Part shown: positions 1-6,762 of the stretch, piece by piece | Numbering within the stretch: the first letter of the stretch is position 1 | Layout of the letters: each line of letters opens with the position of its first letter | Assembly: GCA_017628875.1 (NCBI GenBank) | Contig: JAGBYG010000162.1 | Location: forward strand, 1-43,939 | DNA from: Clostridia bacterium | GTDB lineage: Bacteria; Bacillota; Clostridia; Oscillospirales; CAG-272 | Direction: 5' to 3' | DNA: 43,939 bases | Made by a program: the position numbers and the translations under genes | The notes under the pieces: model-generated | Databases searched by the model: none | The model's input: only the letters and a program-made list of their open reading frames with translations | Told to the model about the DNA's origin: nothing

Positions 1-1
1 C

Positions 2-355
2 TTTGAGCTTCGCAACCCCGATGCTACATGCAACCCCTACTTCTGCTATGCGGCAATTCTCATGGCAGGTCTTGACGGTGTTAAGAATAAGATAGATCCT
101 CACGCAGAGGGCTGGGGTCCTTACGATTTCAACCTTTTCCACCTTTCCGACGAGGAGAAGGAAAAGCTCAAGGGCTTGCCCACTTCTCTTGATTTAGCCC
201 TTGATGCGCTTGAAGCAGACCACGATTATCTCACCGCAGGCGGAGTATTCCCCGAGGAGCTTCTCAAGAACTTTATTAAGACAAAGAGAGCAGAGTGCGC
301 AGAGCTTGCTAAAATTCCTACCCCCGCAGAATTTGATAAATACTATAATTTATAA
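2..355 (+). CDS. glnA: Glutamine synthetase, C-terminal fragment
   Basis: The reading frame is open from base 2, so the gene is cut by the window edge and only about 117 C-terminal residues are visible. The start FELRNPDATCNPYFCYAA followed by ILMAGLDGVKNKIDP matches the conserved end of the type I glutamine synthetase catalytic domain, and the SLDLALDALEADHDYL stretch and final EFDKYYNL are typical of the family C-terminus. The enzyme makes glutamine from glutamate, ammonia and ATP in the cytoplasm. It looks intact to its stop. It probably marks the host chromosome side of the junction, since the island boundary lies about 1.4 kb downstream. Confidence 0.93.
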   Translation, partial: FELRNPDATCNPYFCYAAILMAGLDGVKNKIDPHAEGWGPYDFNLFHLSDEEKEKLKGLPTSLDLALDALEADHDYLTAGGVFPEELLKNFIKTKRAECAELAKIPTPAEFDKYYNL

Positions 356-416
356 TATAGTCAAGTAAGCTCGATGACGTTGGGCTTGAATACGAAAAGT
401 GAAAGGAAGAAACAGT

Positions 417-923
417 ATGAATGTAATGAAACATGCTAAATTGGATACGGCTCAAATGGGGGCTGTGAATAGATGCCACCGTTGTGGTGCTCTCCCAATT
501 TTTAGCAAATCACCTTGCAATCATGGTTTCACAATTTTGTGTCCTAACTGTAAGAATCAGGTGGGTATGACCGTTGACTATTTATTAAAATCAGAAGCGG
601 ATAAATTATGTCGCGCTTGGAATGATACAACCTTGGACGGAACGTTCTCGATTATGGCAAATTCCAATGGCTACCAAGGTAAGATTTCCGAGGGAAGCTT
701 GGCGCTTATAAGATGCTTGGATAGTTATATCGAACAGATTACCGACAATATGGACGAGCTTTTGATTCGTTTGAAAAACGAGCATAACAAAGGGCTTGAC
801 ATCGACTATGATATATGTCAGTTTGTTCCAAATGAAACGGGCTTTGAATTGCATCATATTACAACTTCTCGCGTTTGTATTTACCTTATGTGCGGAAAGC
901 TGCCCGATGATATAATCGAATAA
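417..923 (+). CDS. Lar-like zinc-ribbon protein
   Basis: This 168-residue protein starts at ATG 417, which has an AAAGGAAG ribosome binding site; a GTG at 399 lacks one. The N-terminus has a four-cysteine ribbon (CHRCG...CPNC) followed by a conserved A-WN, the layout of Lar-type restriction alleviation zinc ribbons. The C-terminal half (DIDYDICQFV, then HHITTSRVCIYL) matches the same region of the protein at 17618 (TIDYDLTQLV, HIATSKVLSYV), so the two are clear paralogs. This copy lies outside the predicted island, beside glnA, and may be left over from an earlier insertion. The Lar-like assignment rests on motif layout only. The C-terminal domain is unknown to me. Confidence 0.55.
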   Translation: MNVMKHAKLDTAQMGAVNRCHRCGALPIFSKSPCNHGFTILCPNCKNQVGMTVDYLLKSEADKLCRAWNDTTLDGTFSIMANSNGYQGKISEGSLALIRCLDSYIEQITDNMDELLIRLKNEHNKGLDIDYDICQFVPNETGFELHHITTSRVCIYLMCGKLPDDIIE

Positions 924-944
924 ATTATTAAGGGGAAAAATAAA

Positions 945-1385
945 ATGGAAGAAAAAGAAACTGTATGCCATGAATGTGGCACAATTATTGGAAATTGGGC
1001 GGACGTTTGCATCGAATGTGGATGTCCAAAAGACGAAGATGGCGAAAGATTATCCGAAGAAAACGTTAGAGCGGAAGCGGAAGTAAGATTCATTCGCAAC
1101 AAGGACGATGAAAATAGCAACGAATACGAAATCGTTGATATTGAATATTACGTTAACGGTACAGAGTTGGAAATCATCGCATATCTTAATAAAATTTCCG
1201 AGGGTGAAGGCCGCGAGGGAGAGGGAGATGATTTCTATTTATATATGCTTGATTCTCATAGCGGTGAAATTTCTTATGGCCCCGTTACTATGCCATATAT
1301 GGAAGTTGGTGCAACCAATGACGTATGGATTAAAGGCCGTATTGACCAAATGGGAACATACCGAATCCTTGTTGAACTTCAATAG
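945..1385 (+). CDS. Zinc-ribbon hypothetical protein
   Basis: This 146-residue protein begins 22 bases after the preceding gene, with an AAGGGG ribosome binding site, so the two are probably co-transcribed. Residues 8-28 hold two CxxC-type knuckles (CHECG...CIECGCP), a short zinc ribbon. Residues 45-146 are predicted beta-rich (DIEYYVNGTELEIIAYL, then YGPVTMPYMEVG), which suggests a small Ig-like or beta-sandwich domain. No catalytic motif is visible and I do not recognise the family. A strong terminator follows at 1422-1455. It may serve as a zinc-ribbon accessory to its neighbour, but that is a guess. Confidence 0.6.
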   Translation: MEEKETVCHECGTIIGNWADVCIECGCPKDEDGERLSEENVRAEAEVRFIRNKDDENSNEYEIVDIEYYVNGTELEIIAYLNKISEGEGREGEGDDFYLYMLDSHSGEISYGPVTMPYMEVGATNDVWIKGRIDQMGTYRILVELQ

Positions 1386-1421
1386 AAACAGTATTGTTAA
1401 AAGTAAAAAATAACAAAAATG

Positions 1422-1455
1422 AAAAAAGTCACGACTAAAAGTCGTGACTTTTTTA
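1422..1455 (+). terminator. Intrinsic terminator
   Basis: A perfect 14-bp stem (1422-1435 with 1441-1454, core AAGTCACGAC/GTCGTGACTT), a 5-base loop and a T-run. It ends the two-gene zinc-ribbon operon. Because the A-run and T-run are symmetric it may work in both directions. Confidence 0.9.
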
Positions 1456-1470
1456 GGTTTGATAAAAAAC

Positions 1471-1503
1471 AGCTCAAATCCTTGATAAATAAGGATTTGA
1501 GCT
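1471..1503 (-). terminator. Terminator behind a tRNA-like 3' end
   Basis: A 13-bp stem (1471-1483 with 1491-1503), followed on the minus strand by GTTTTTT. It sits directly after the tRNA-like 3' end at 1504-1524, the same arrangement as the terminator next to the real tRNA-Ser (43868-43894) and the one next to attL (1751-1788). Confidence 0.7.
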
Positions 1504-1524
1504 TGGCGGAGAATGCGATTTGAA
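1504..1524 (-). repeat. Degenerate tRNA-Ser-like 3' end
   Basis: TGGCGGAGAA followed by ATTTGAA reproduces the CCA end, discriminator, part of the acceptor stem and T-loop of the tRNA-Ser at 43897. The T-stem bases differ, two bases are missing, and the T-stem would not pair. It may be the footprint of an older insertion at the same tRNA gene. Confidence 0.45.
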
Positions 1525-1750
1525 GCGGCTACACCGCCCACTCGCGTCGCATAGTCGGTGTTTAAATATAACAAGTGCGAACATAGTCCCACTCGAAAAT
1601 ATAGTCGTCTCGGGTGTATGCTAAAGCACACGCCCGACACTCCTTATTTTCTCCCTTCTCGTTCTCCCTTCATCTGCCACTGGCAGCGGTCGAACTCGAA
1701 GCCCTCGCGCCGCCCGTCGCTCCTACGAATTTAAATATCACAATTCAAGC
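1525..1750. other. Intergenic strip, no gene seen
   Basis: About 225 bases with no credible reading frame. The sequence is unusually C-rich for this window and has small palindromes, such as the GTATGCTAAAGCACACGCCCG area. It separates two tRNA-like 3' ends and is probably debris between old and new integration boundaries. Confidence 0.4.
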
Positions 1751-1788
1751 AAAAAGAAAAAGCAGACACAAGGTCTGCTTTCTCTTTT
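1751..1788 (-). terminator. Terminator next to attL
   Basis: Stem AAAGCAGAC (1759-1767) with GTCTGCTTT (1773-1781), extended by flanking A and T runs. Read on the minus strand it follows the tRNA 3' end copy directly, so it is probably the terminator that served the tRNA-Ser gene before the island inserted. Confidence 0.65.
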
Positions 1789-1813
1789 TGGCGGAGAAGG
1801 AGAGATTTGAACT
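1789..1813 (-). repeat. attL: 25-bp copy of tRNA-Ser 3' end
   Basis: These 25 bases are identical to 43897-43921, in the same orientation, and the match begins exactly at the CCA end of the tRNA. Identity stops at base 1814 (G here, C in the tRNA). It lies 180 bases from the end of the integrase gene. This is the expected product of site-specific integration into the 3' end of a tRNA gene. Confidence 0.88.
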
Positions 1814-1848
1814 GTGTTAGGTTAATCAAAACGGTCATATTTGTCATA

Positions 1849-1942
1849 AAAATGGCCATTTTGGTGCCATTTTGTCCTATTTTTCCTGGATTTGCTAAAA
1901 CTTTTTGATTTTGTATGGGGCGCGTATGAGGAGCGTATGGGG
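1849..1942. repeat. Left-end arm-type repeats
   Basis: This stretch holds a perfect 14-bp palindrome AAAATGGCCATTTT (1849-1862), the 12-mer ATTTTGTCCTAT (1869-1880), and three copies of a GTATGGGG-type motif (TGTATGGGG 1912-1920, GCGTATGAG 1922-1930, GCGTATGGGG 1933-1942). The 12-mer and GCGTATGGGG recur at the right end (43829-43859). They are likely Int and Xis binding sites. Confidence 0.6.
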
Positions 1943-1992
1943 AAAATACACACAAAAAAGAAGACCATATTTGAAGATGTGGGCTTCTTTTT

Positions 1993-3213
1993 TTACATTT
2001 GCTCTTTGACAGATTTGATGTATTTATCAAAGTTGTCGGCGCTTTTGGTTACTCGGGTTTGGCTCAATCCATCGTAATAATGCCACGTGGTACTAGCCTC
2101 AGAATGTCCTAATCTCTTTTGGACGGTAGTATAATCGTCACCATTGTCAAAGGAGATGATAGCGTGATTATGACGCAATCCGTGGAAATACTCTTCGGGC
2201 TTTCCAATGGCAGCTACAACTCTTTTGTAATGTTTGTAAAGCGTGTTGTGTGATATGTTGCGTCCATACTCATCTTCAAAAACAAGTCCTGGGAAGGGTT
2301 CGTGCCACAAATCTTTAGCGATTTCTCTTTGCTGGAGTTGTTCCTCATATCTTTCTTTCAAAAGATTGATAATCTCATCTTTTACTTCGATTTTTCTCAT
2401 TTGCTTGTGCTTGACAGGACCAAATGCATATTTCAACTCTGGCTGATCGTCTTGAACTTCAACGTAGTGCATCTTCTTTTTTCTGTATAGCTGTTTTCTA
2501 ACGTGGATAATTTTCTTATCCCAGTCTATACAATCCCAGGTCAAACCGATAATTTCACCCTGTCTCATACCTGTAAATAAGCAGAACGAGATCAATTTGC
2601 TAAATCTGTCTGTCTCTGCTTCTTTAAGAAGAGCTACAACTTCATCAAATTCGAAAGGGATTATTTCTTGGTCTACCACTTTGGGAAGATGCGTGTGTGT
2701 AGCAGGATTAATTTTGATGTAATCCAAGTCTACTGCAACATTGAGAGCCTTGCGCAAAACTGCGTGTATCTCTCTAATGGTTTTTTCGGAAAGAGGTTTT
2801 CCTAACCTGGATTTCTTTGTGATCAAATGATTTGCAAATTCCTGTACCTTTTCACGAGTTAATTTGCAGAGTGGTATATCACCGAGAAATGGAATAATGT
2901 GGATACGAATGCGATCCTCATACGCCTTTCGGCCAAGAGGTGACATATGCATTGTGAATGTTTGCATATAGAAGATCAAAAACTCGCGGACAGTTTTCTT
3001 GTTGGGGGTAACATAAGTGCCATCGTTAATGGAATTCAAAACTTGAAGTTTGAATTCGATGGCATCGGCTTTTTTGTCAAAAGTCTTGCTTCCCATCTTT
3101 TGTTTGTGAGTAACGGGATCGTAAGACTTCGTAAAACGAACTTCCCACTTGCCGTTTTTGGTCTTTCTGATACTGCCTTCACCGTTTCCTGCTTTAATGC
3201 TCTTTTTAGCCAT
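1993..3213 (-). CDS. int: Tyrosine integrase (Tn916/phage type)
   Basis: This 406-residue site-specific recombinase is expected to integrate and excise the element at the tRNA-Ser site. Residues about 15-65 form an AP2-like arm-binding domain (GKWEVRFTKS...FKLQVLNS). Residues 70-170 are a SAM-like core-binding domain. The catalytic domain carries the Arg in FTGMRQGE (about R217), a lysine in GPVKHKQMRK, HGLRH (about H344/R347), LGHSEASTT (about H370) and a Tyr in WHYYDG (about Y380), so all active-site residues are present. I chose ATG 3213, which has AAAGGAG about 10 bases upstream; GTG 3222 is too close to it. It is last in the xis - small gene - int operon and lies beside attL. Confidence 0.93.
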   Translation of the reverse strand: MAKKSIKAGNGEGSIRKTKNGKWEVRFTKSYDPVTHKQKMGSKTFDKKADAIEFKLQVLNSINDGTYVTPNKKTVREFLIFYMQTFTMHMSPLGRKAYEDRIRIHIIPFLGDIPLCKLTREKVQEFANHLITKKSRLGKPLSEKTIREIHAVLRKALNVAVDLDYIKINPATHTHLPKVVDQEIIPFEFDEVVALLKEAETDRFSKLISFCLFTGMRQGEIIGLTWDCIDWDKKIIHVRKQLYRKKKMHYVEVQDDQPELKYAFGPVKHKQMRKIEVKDEIINLLKERYEEQLQQREIAKDLWHEPFPGLVFEDEYGRNISHNTLYKHYKRVVAAIGKPEEYFHGLRHNHAIISFDNGDDYTTVQKRLGHSEASTTWHYYDGLSQTRVTKSADNFDKYIKSVKEQM

Positions 3214-3214
3214 A

Positions 3215-3424
3215 TCAAGCACTCTCCTTTCCCCAATTAAGATTGGATCTTTCGGAGATCATATCCATTGCACGTGAATTCAAAAACTGAGTTTTGAACA
3301 AGAGCGCTTCTTTTTGAGCGTAGAAAACTTTGGGGTTTGTGTTGTGAGCATTTACATAACGAACTTCCCATCTTCCGCCATCGCAGGGTTTAATGATTGC
3401 ACGGGGTGTTTTGTTTGTCATCAT
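3215..3424 (-). CDS. Stand-alone integrase arm-binding-like domain
   Basis: This 69-residue protein lies between xis and int; its stop is one base before the int start codon. It starts at an ATGATG pair behind AAGGAG, overlapping nothing important upstream. Its core (GGRWEVRYVN ... YAQKEALLFKTQFLNS) lines up with the N-terminal domain of the neighbouring integrase (NGKWEVRFTK ... DKKADAIEFKLQVLNS), so it looks like a free copy of the AP2-like arm-binding domain with no catalytic domain. It could occupy arm sites and bias integration against excision, but no function is known to me. A duplicated integrase start that persisted by chance is the alternative. Confidence 0.7.
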   Translation of the reverse strand: MMTNKTPRAIIKPCDGGRWEVRYVNAHNTNPKVFYAQKEALLFKTQFLNSRAMDMISERSNLNWGKESA

Positions 3425-3425
3425 A

Positions 3426-3647
3426 TTACGCACACTCCTTTCCAAGCTTGAGATCTCCACCAAGGTTAATCCAAGAGAGAAGCTGATCTCTTTTGAGGTA
3501 AAGTCTTCCTCTGATGCCGACGGTGAGTTCGGAGTGGTCGTGAGCAATGGCATAAAAGCCGTTCTTTGTGATGCCCATTTTTTGAGCATCTTTTACTGTG
3601 ATGAGCATAGGGAGCTCGGGGTGAGTGCTGGTTTGTTTCTGTGTCAT
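3426..3647 (-). CDS. xis: Excisionase-like DNA-binding protein
   Basis: This 73-residue protein starts at ATG 3647, which has GAAAGGAAAG upstream; the longer frame to 3716 has no good site. The sequence MLITVKDAQKMGITKNGFYAIA, then RGRLYLKRDQLLSWI, is the winged-helix pattern of Tn916-type Xis proteins (HTH_17/MerR-like): helix-turn-helix, a basic wing, then a closing helix. It probably bends DNA at the element ends and promotes excision. It is the first gene of the integration operon, behind a strong promoter and a leader hairpin. The family fit is good, but the role is inferred from position. Confidence 0.8.
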   Translation of the reverse strand: MTQKQTSTHPELPMLITVKDAQKMGITKNGFYAIAHDHSELTVGIRGRLYLKRDQLLSWINLGGDLKLGKECA

Positions 3648-3713
3648 AGTTTTCTTTCCTTTCATTATATAGAATTGTTTTAATTTCTTTTTTAGGAAAC
3701 ATATGCTAAGAAA

Positions 3714-3766
3714 CAAAAAAGCATAGTTATCCTTAAAAAAGAAAACTATGCTATAGAGTTAACTCT
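3714..3766 (-). promoter_or_regulatory. Leader hairpin (attenuator) and palindrome before xis
   Basis: On the minus strand, downstream of the promoter, come the 12-bp palindrome AGAGTTAACTCT (3755-3766) and then a hairpin (3720-3728 with 3744-3752, GCATAGTT/AACTATGC) directly followed by TTTTTT. This has the form of an intrinsic terminator in the leader of the xis-int transcript. An AAGGATAACTATG inside it could start an ~10-codon leader peptide. Confidence 0.6.
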
Positions 3767-3780
3767 CTAACCCTATTAAT

Positions 3781-3809
3781 ATTGTACTCGAAAAAATGAC
3801 CAATGTCAA
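3781..3809 (-). promoter_or_regulatory. Sigma-A promoter for xis-int
   Basis: On the minus strand, a consensus -35 TTGACA (3809-3804) and -10 TACAAT (3786-3781) are separated by exactly 17 bases. The transcript would start near 3774 and run through the leader hairpin into xis. Confidence 0.82.
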
Positions 3810-3942
3810 TAGGTTTTGTCCGGTTTTCAAATTTTTTAAATAAAATTTTTAGGTTTTTTTAGAAAAATATGAATAATATCAAAGCTTTTTTAAACAATAA
3901 ATTGATGCAAAAACTTATCTTTTTTGTAATTATACATATATA

Positions 3943-3972
3943 AAAAATCCCTCAAATCGTTTGATTTGAGGG
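3943..3972 (-). terminator. Terminator of the abiE operon
   Basis: A 10-bp stem CCCTCAAATC (3949-3958) with GATTTGAGGG (3963-3972), loop GTTT, followed on the minus strand by ATTTTTTA. It lies 8 bases after the abiEii stop. Confidence 0.85.
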
Positions 3973-3979
3973 TATATTG

Positions 3980-4843
3980 TTATACTGCACTTTCAAACAG
4001 TGCTATTTCTTTTTCTAAAATGTTGCAACTTGTATGCAAGACGTTTTTCCAAGCAAGGTCGCCCACATAATAGCTATATGATTTATAATTTTTCCAGTTG
4101 CTTTCGAGGTAATCACTTTGCTTGATATCTTTAAGAATGTCATCAAGATTATCAAAAAGATGTAATGTTCCTCTTTTACGAGCCACATTTAGGATTGCCT
4201 GCTCCAAAATCTTGAGATTAATCTCTGATTGCATCTCTGTCCACAAAATATGTATATCATAAAAATCTCTCATACGAGTGTTAAGTGTGGAACGCGCAAC
4301 TATAGTTTCAAGCTTTTCTGCGAGTACGGTTTCAAGATTGTATGACCAAATGTCAAGCTTTTCATCATCGAACATCATTTTGTAAGAAAATTCGATGGCA
4401 GCGGGTGTGATTTCATCACCAGTTGAAACATCTACCTTGATTGTGTCTCTAAGCTTTTCAAGAGTTACTTCCAATGTAAAACGAATACCGGCATAGTCGT
4501 GTTCTTCCATAATGTCTTCAATCTTTGTGATGCTGAAGGTAAGACCGTCGTCAAGATCCGTCTTAGCAATTTCTTTGATGATGGAAGAAGCAACTTCCTT
4601 TGTTAATGAAAGAGAACGAACGGTGGTGTCAATATCCATAGTCGCTCTTGCTTCAACACCTACAAGCGCAGAAACGAGCATACCGCCTTTGAGAATGAAG
4701 TTGTTTTTGTATTCCGATTGAGCAATTCTTGCAAGAAATCTCTCCATCATATATTTTCTGATAAGCATCTGAGCTTTTGTGCTATCGTTTCCTGACAAAT
4801 TAGAAATCTTATCTTTTAACTGTCTTGATGTTTTGATAATCAT
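3980..4843 (-). CDS. abiEii: AbiEii-type nucleotidyltransferase toxin
   Basis: This 287-residue protein has the AbiEii/MenT-like nucleotidyltransferase signature: FILKGGMLVSALVG (the GG-S-type loop) followed about 10 residues later by RATMDIDTT, which carries the metal-binding Asp pair (about residues 50-74). A C-terminal helical region includes the typical EKLETIVARS and RMRDFYDIHIL motifs (about residues 185-215). Family members are type IV toxins that block growth by nucleotidyl transfer, often to tRNA, and some give phage abortive infection. It overlaps the upstream antitoxin gene by 4 bases, so the pair is translationally coupled. All key motifs look intact. Confidence 0.87.
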   Translation of the reverse strand: MIIKTSRQLKDKISNLSGNDSTKAQMLIRKYMMERFLARIAQSEYKNNFILKGGMLVSALVGVEARATMDIDTTVRSLSLTKEVASSIIKEIAKTDLDDGLTFSITKIEDIMEEHDYAGIRFTLEVTLEKLRDTIKVDVSTGDEITPAAIEFSYKMMFDDEKLDIWSYNLETVLAEKLETIVARSTLNTRMRDFYDIHILWTEMQSEINLKILEQAILNVARKRGTLHLFDNLDDILKDIKQSDYLESNWKNYKSYSYYVGDLAWKNVLHTSCNILEKEIALFESAV

Positions 4844-5433
4844 AACAATACCTCCATATATTGACGGATTTCCGCTTCAATGCCAAATTCTTTTGCATAC
4901 GTCATTAGTCGGGGTAAATTTTTGGAAGAACTTTTCGCATATTCCTTCATAGCGTAAGCAAACATTTGAGGATCTTTTTTGTCCTTTACGCGCACAAGGT
5001 CGCAAATTGTACGCTCCATATCGTAAACGGGAACTTCATTTCCGTAAGTTGTTTTTGCGGTGCTTTTGCCTAAGTCTAACCATTCTTCTTTGACTTGATA
5101 TACAGAAATGCCCCTGCTACGCAAACGAGAAGCGTTGTATTTTCTTGGAACTGTAAGAAAGATTGTACCTGGCTCGCGCTCGGTCAATCCGTGCAACATA
5201 AGAGCAGTATCAAAAGAGCATACTGCTTTTTCGCTTTTTAATGTTGCAATGTATAGCTCGTCCGTCCATATATCGGGAGACTTATATAAACCGTGAGCAA
5301 CCTTTTCAAAATTGTTATTTTTTAGATATTCTTGGATATAAACCCTTGAAATTCCAAGCGCTTGCGCTTCGGAAATCAATACATATCCATTACATTTTTC
5401 AATCAATTCAATTAATCTATCGGTCTTTGTCAT
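4840..5433 (-). CDS. abiEi: AbiEi-type antitoxin / autoregulator
   Basis: This 197-residue protein has an N-terminal winged helix (residues 1-55: IEKCNGYVLISEAQALGISRVYIQEYLKNNNFEKVAHGLYK) followed by the AbiEi C-terminal domain (FDTALMLHGLTEREPGTIFLTVPRKYN, then VYDMERTICDLVR), matching the AbiEi antitoxin family. Known members neutralise AbiEii and repress their own promoter by binding inverted repeats. Here a sigma-A promoter upstream has an inverted repeat around its -10 box, which fits that model. Start 5433 has AAGGTAGG upstream. The pair probably stabilises the island or gives phage defence. Confidence 0.87.
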   Translation of the reverse strand: MTKTDRLIELIEKCNGYVLISEAQALGISRVYIQEYLKNNNFEKVAHGLYKSPDIWTDELYIATLKSEKAVCSFDTALMLHGLTEREPGTIFLTVPRKYNASRLRSRGISVYQVKEEWLDLGKSTAKTTYGNEVPVYDMERTICDLVRVKDKKDPQMFAYAMKEYAKSSSKNLPRLMTYAKEFGIEAEIRQYMEVLL

Positions 5434-5451
5434 AATTACACCTACCTTTTA

Positions 5452-5488
5452 TGCTTACAATTATATCATAAGTAAGCACGAATGTAAA
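5452..5488 (-). promoter_or_regulatory. abiE promoter with inverted-repeat operator
   Basis: On the minus strand, -35 TTTACA (5488-5483) and -10 TATAAT (5465-5460) have 17-base spacing. The inverted repeat TGCTTAC (5452-5458) ... GTAAGCA (5472-5478) brackets the -10 box, where an AbiEi autorepressor would act. Confidence 0.8.
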
Positions 5489-5601
5489 GTATTTTTTGAA
5501 ATTTTATTAAATATTTTATTTTTTTGCAAAAATTGAAGAATTTTGTTGAAAAGATGGGTAATATATTATGTCGTGCAAATAAAATCTTATTACAATTATT
5601 C

Positions 5602-5633
5602 AATTTTATCATTTTTGCAAAAATGATAAAATT
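5602..5633. promoter_or_regulatory. Perfect 32-bp palindrome upstream of fic
   Basis: Arms 5602-5616 and 5619-5633 (AATTTTATCATTTTT and its complement) meet at a central GC, so all 32 bases are self-complementary. It ends 4 bases before the -35 box of the fic-hsd promoter. A second copy of its centre (TTTTTTGCAAAAATT) lies near 5521-5534. It is probably an operator. Confidence 0.65.
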
Positions 5634-5637
5634 AAAC

Positions 5638-5666
5638 TTGACAATTGATTATAATAAGGGTATAAT
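5638..5666 (+). promoter_or_regulatory. Sigma-A promoter for the fic-hsd operon
   Basis: Consensus TTGACA (5638-5643), a 17-base spacer, and TATAAT (5661-5666). It lies 32 bases before the fic start codon and is the only strong promoter seen before hsdM. Confidence 0.85.
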
Positions 5667-5698
5667 ATATGTAGAAAAATATATTTTTAGAGGTTATT

Positions 5699-6760
5699 AT
5701 GAGAAATTACGCTTATAACAACAAGTGGAAAAAGCTTTTGACGCCGGAAATTGTTTTGCTGTTGACACAAATTCACGAGTATAAAGGTGAGCAAGCCTTA
5801 TTTGTGGAGACTAAAGCTGATACACTTACACAGCTTGTTGAAGTTGCAAAGATACAGAGTACAGAGGCATCAAACAAAATCGAAGGTATTTACACTTCCG
5901 ACGAGCGTTTGAAAAGCATTGTTGCAAACAAAACTATGCCCCGAACAAGAAACGAGCAGGAAATTGCCGGTTATCGTGATGTACTTGCTACTATTCACGA
6001 AAACTACACATATATCCCCGTTAAGCCATCTATCATTTTGCAGCTCCATCGCGATTTGTATAAATTTAGTGGCAAATCCATTGGTGGTAATTACAAGGTA
6101 TCTGAAAATGTGATTGCCGAAGAAGATGAAGCGGGTAATAAACGTATTCGTTTTCAGCCTGTAGTATCTTGGGAAACACCGGGAGCAATAGATACTATAT
6201 GTGCAGAATTTGATGAAATGATTTCACAAACTGATGTAGATCCTCTTTTAATCATTCCAATGTTTGTGTTGGATTTTCTTTGTATTCACCCCTTTAACGA
6301 CGGAAACGGTAGAATGAGCCGTTTGCTTACGTTGTTGCTTTTGTATCGTGCAGGATATACCGTTGGAAAATATATCAGTATTGAAAAATTGATTGAGCAA
6401 ACCAAAGAAACATATTATGAAGCATTGCAAAATAGTTCTGCGAATTGGCACGAGGGTGAAAACGATTATATTCCTTTCGTTCAATATACACTTGGTGTAG
6501 TGCTTGCGGCTTACCGCGAATTTTCAGTAAGAATGAAATCAATGGCTACCAATAATATGTCAAAGCCCGAGCGCATCAAAGAACTTATAAAAAACATACT
6601 CGGAACGATTACAAAAACAGAAATTATGAAGGAATGTCCCGATATAAGCCAAATTACTGTGCAGAGAGCACTTAATGATTTGGTTACAAGCGGAGAAATT
6701 TTGAAAATTGGCGGCGGACGTTATACCGCATATATGTGGAACCACAATAAGGAGAATTAA
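5699..6760 (+). CDS. Fic family protein (putative AMP transferase)
   Basis: This 353-residue protein has the intact Fic motif HPFNDGNGRMSR (His about 197), which catalyses transfer of AMP or another nucleotide moiety to target hydroxyls. An N-terminal inhibitory helix motif SNKIEG (S58...E62-G63) fits the class II pattern (S/T)xxxE(G/N), so activity is probably autoinhibited. Residues about 285-345 form a winged-helix domain (ILGTITKTEIMKECPDISQITVQRALNDLVTSGEILKIGGGRYTAY), so it may bind DNA or regulate the operon. It starts behind a strong promoter, and hsdM follows after two bases, so it is the first gene of the R-M operon. Fic genes beside type I R-M systems are known, but their target there is unclear. 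Confidence 0.9.
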   Translation: MRNYAYNNKWKKLLTPEIVLLLTQIHEYKGEQALFVETKADTLTQLVEVAKIQSTEASNKIEGIYTSDERLKSIVANKTMPRTRNEQEIAGYRDVLATIHENYTYIPVKPSIILQLHRDLYKFSGKSIGGNYKVSENVIAEEDEAGNKRIRFQPVVSWETPGAIDTICAEFDEMISQTDVDPLLIIPMFVLDFLCIHPFNDGNGRMSRLLTLLLLYRAGYTVGKYISIEKLIEQTKETYYEALQNSSANWHEGENDYIPFVQYTLGVVLAAYREFSVRMKSMATNNMSKPERIKELIKNILGTITKTEIMKECPDISQITVQRALNDLVTSGEILKIGGGRYTAYMWNHNKEN

Positions 6761-6762
6761 TT

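Noticed and set aside
1239-1640. Minus-strand frame of 133 codons
   Set aside because: It crosses a terminator, the tRNA-like end and the antisense of the zinc-ribbon gene, and has no ribosome binding site. It is a chance frame.
5524-5718. 64-codon frame upstream of fic
   Set aside because: It runs through the palindrome, the promoter and the fic start. It has no ribosome binding site and a biased, low-complexity composition.
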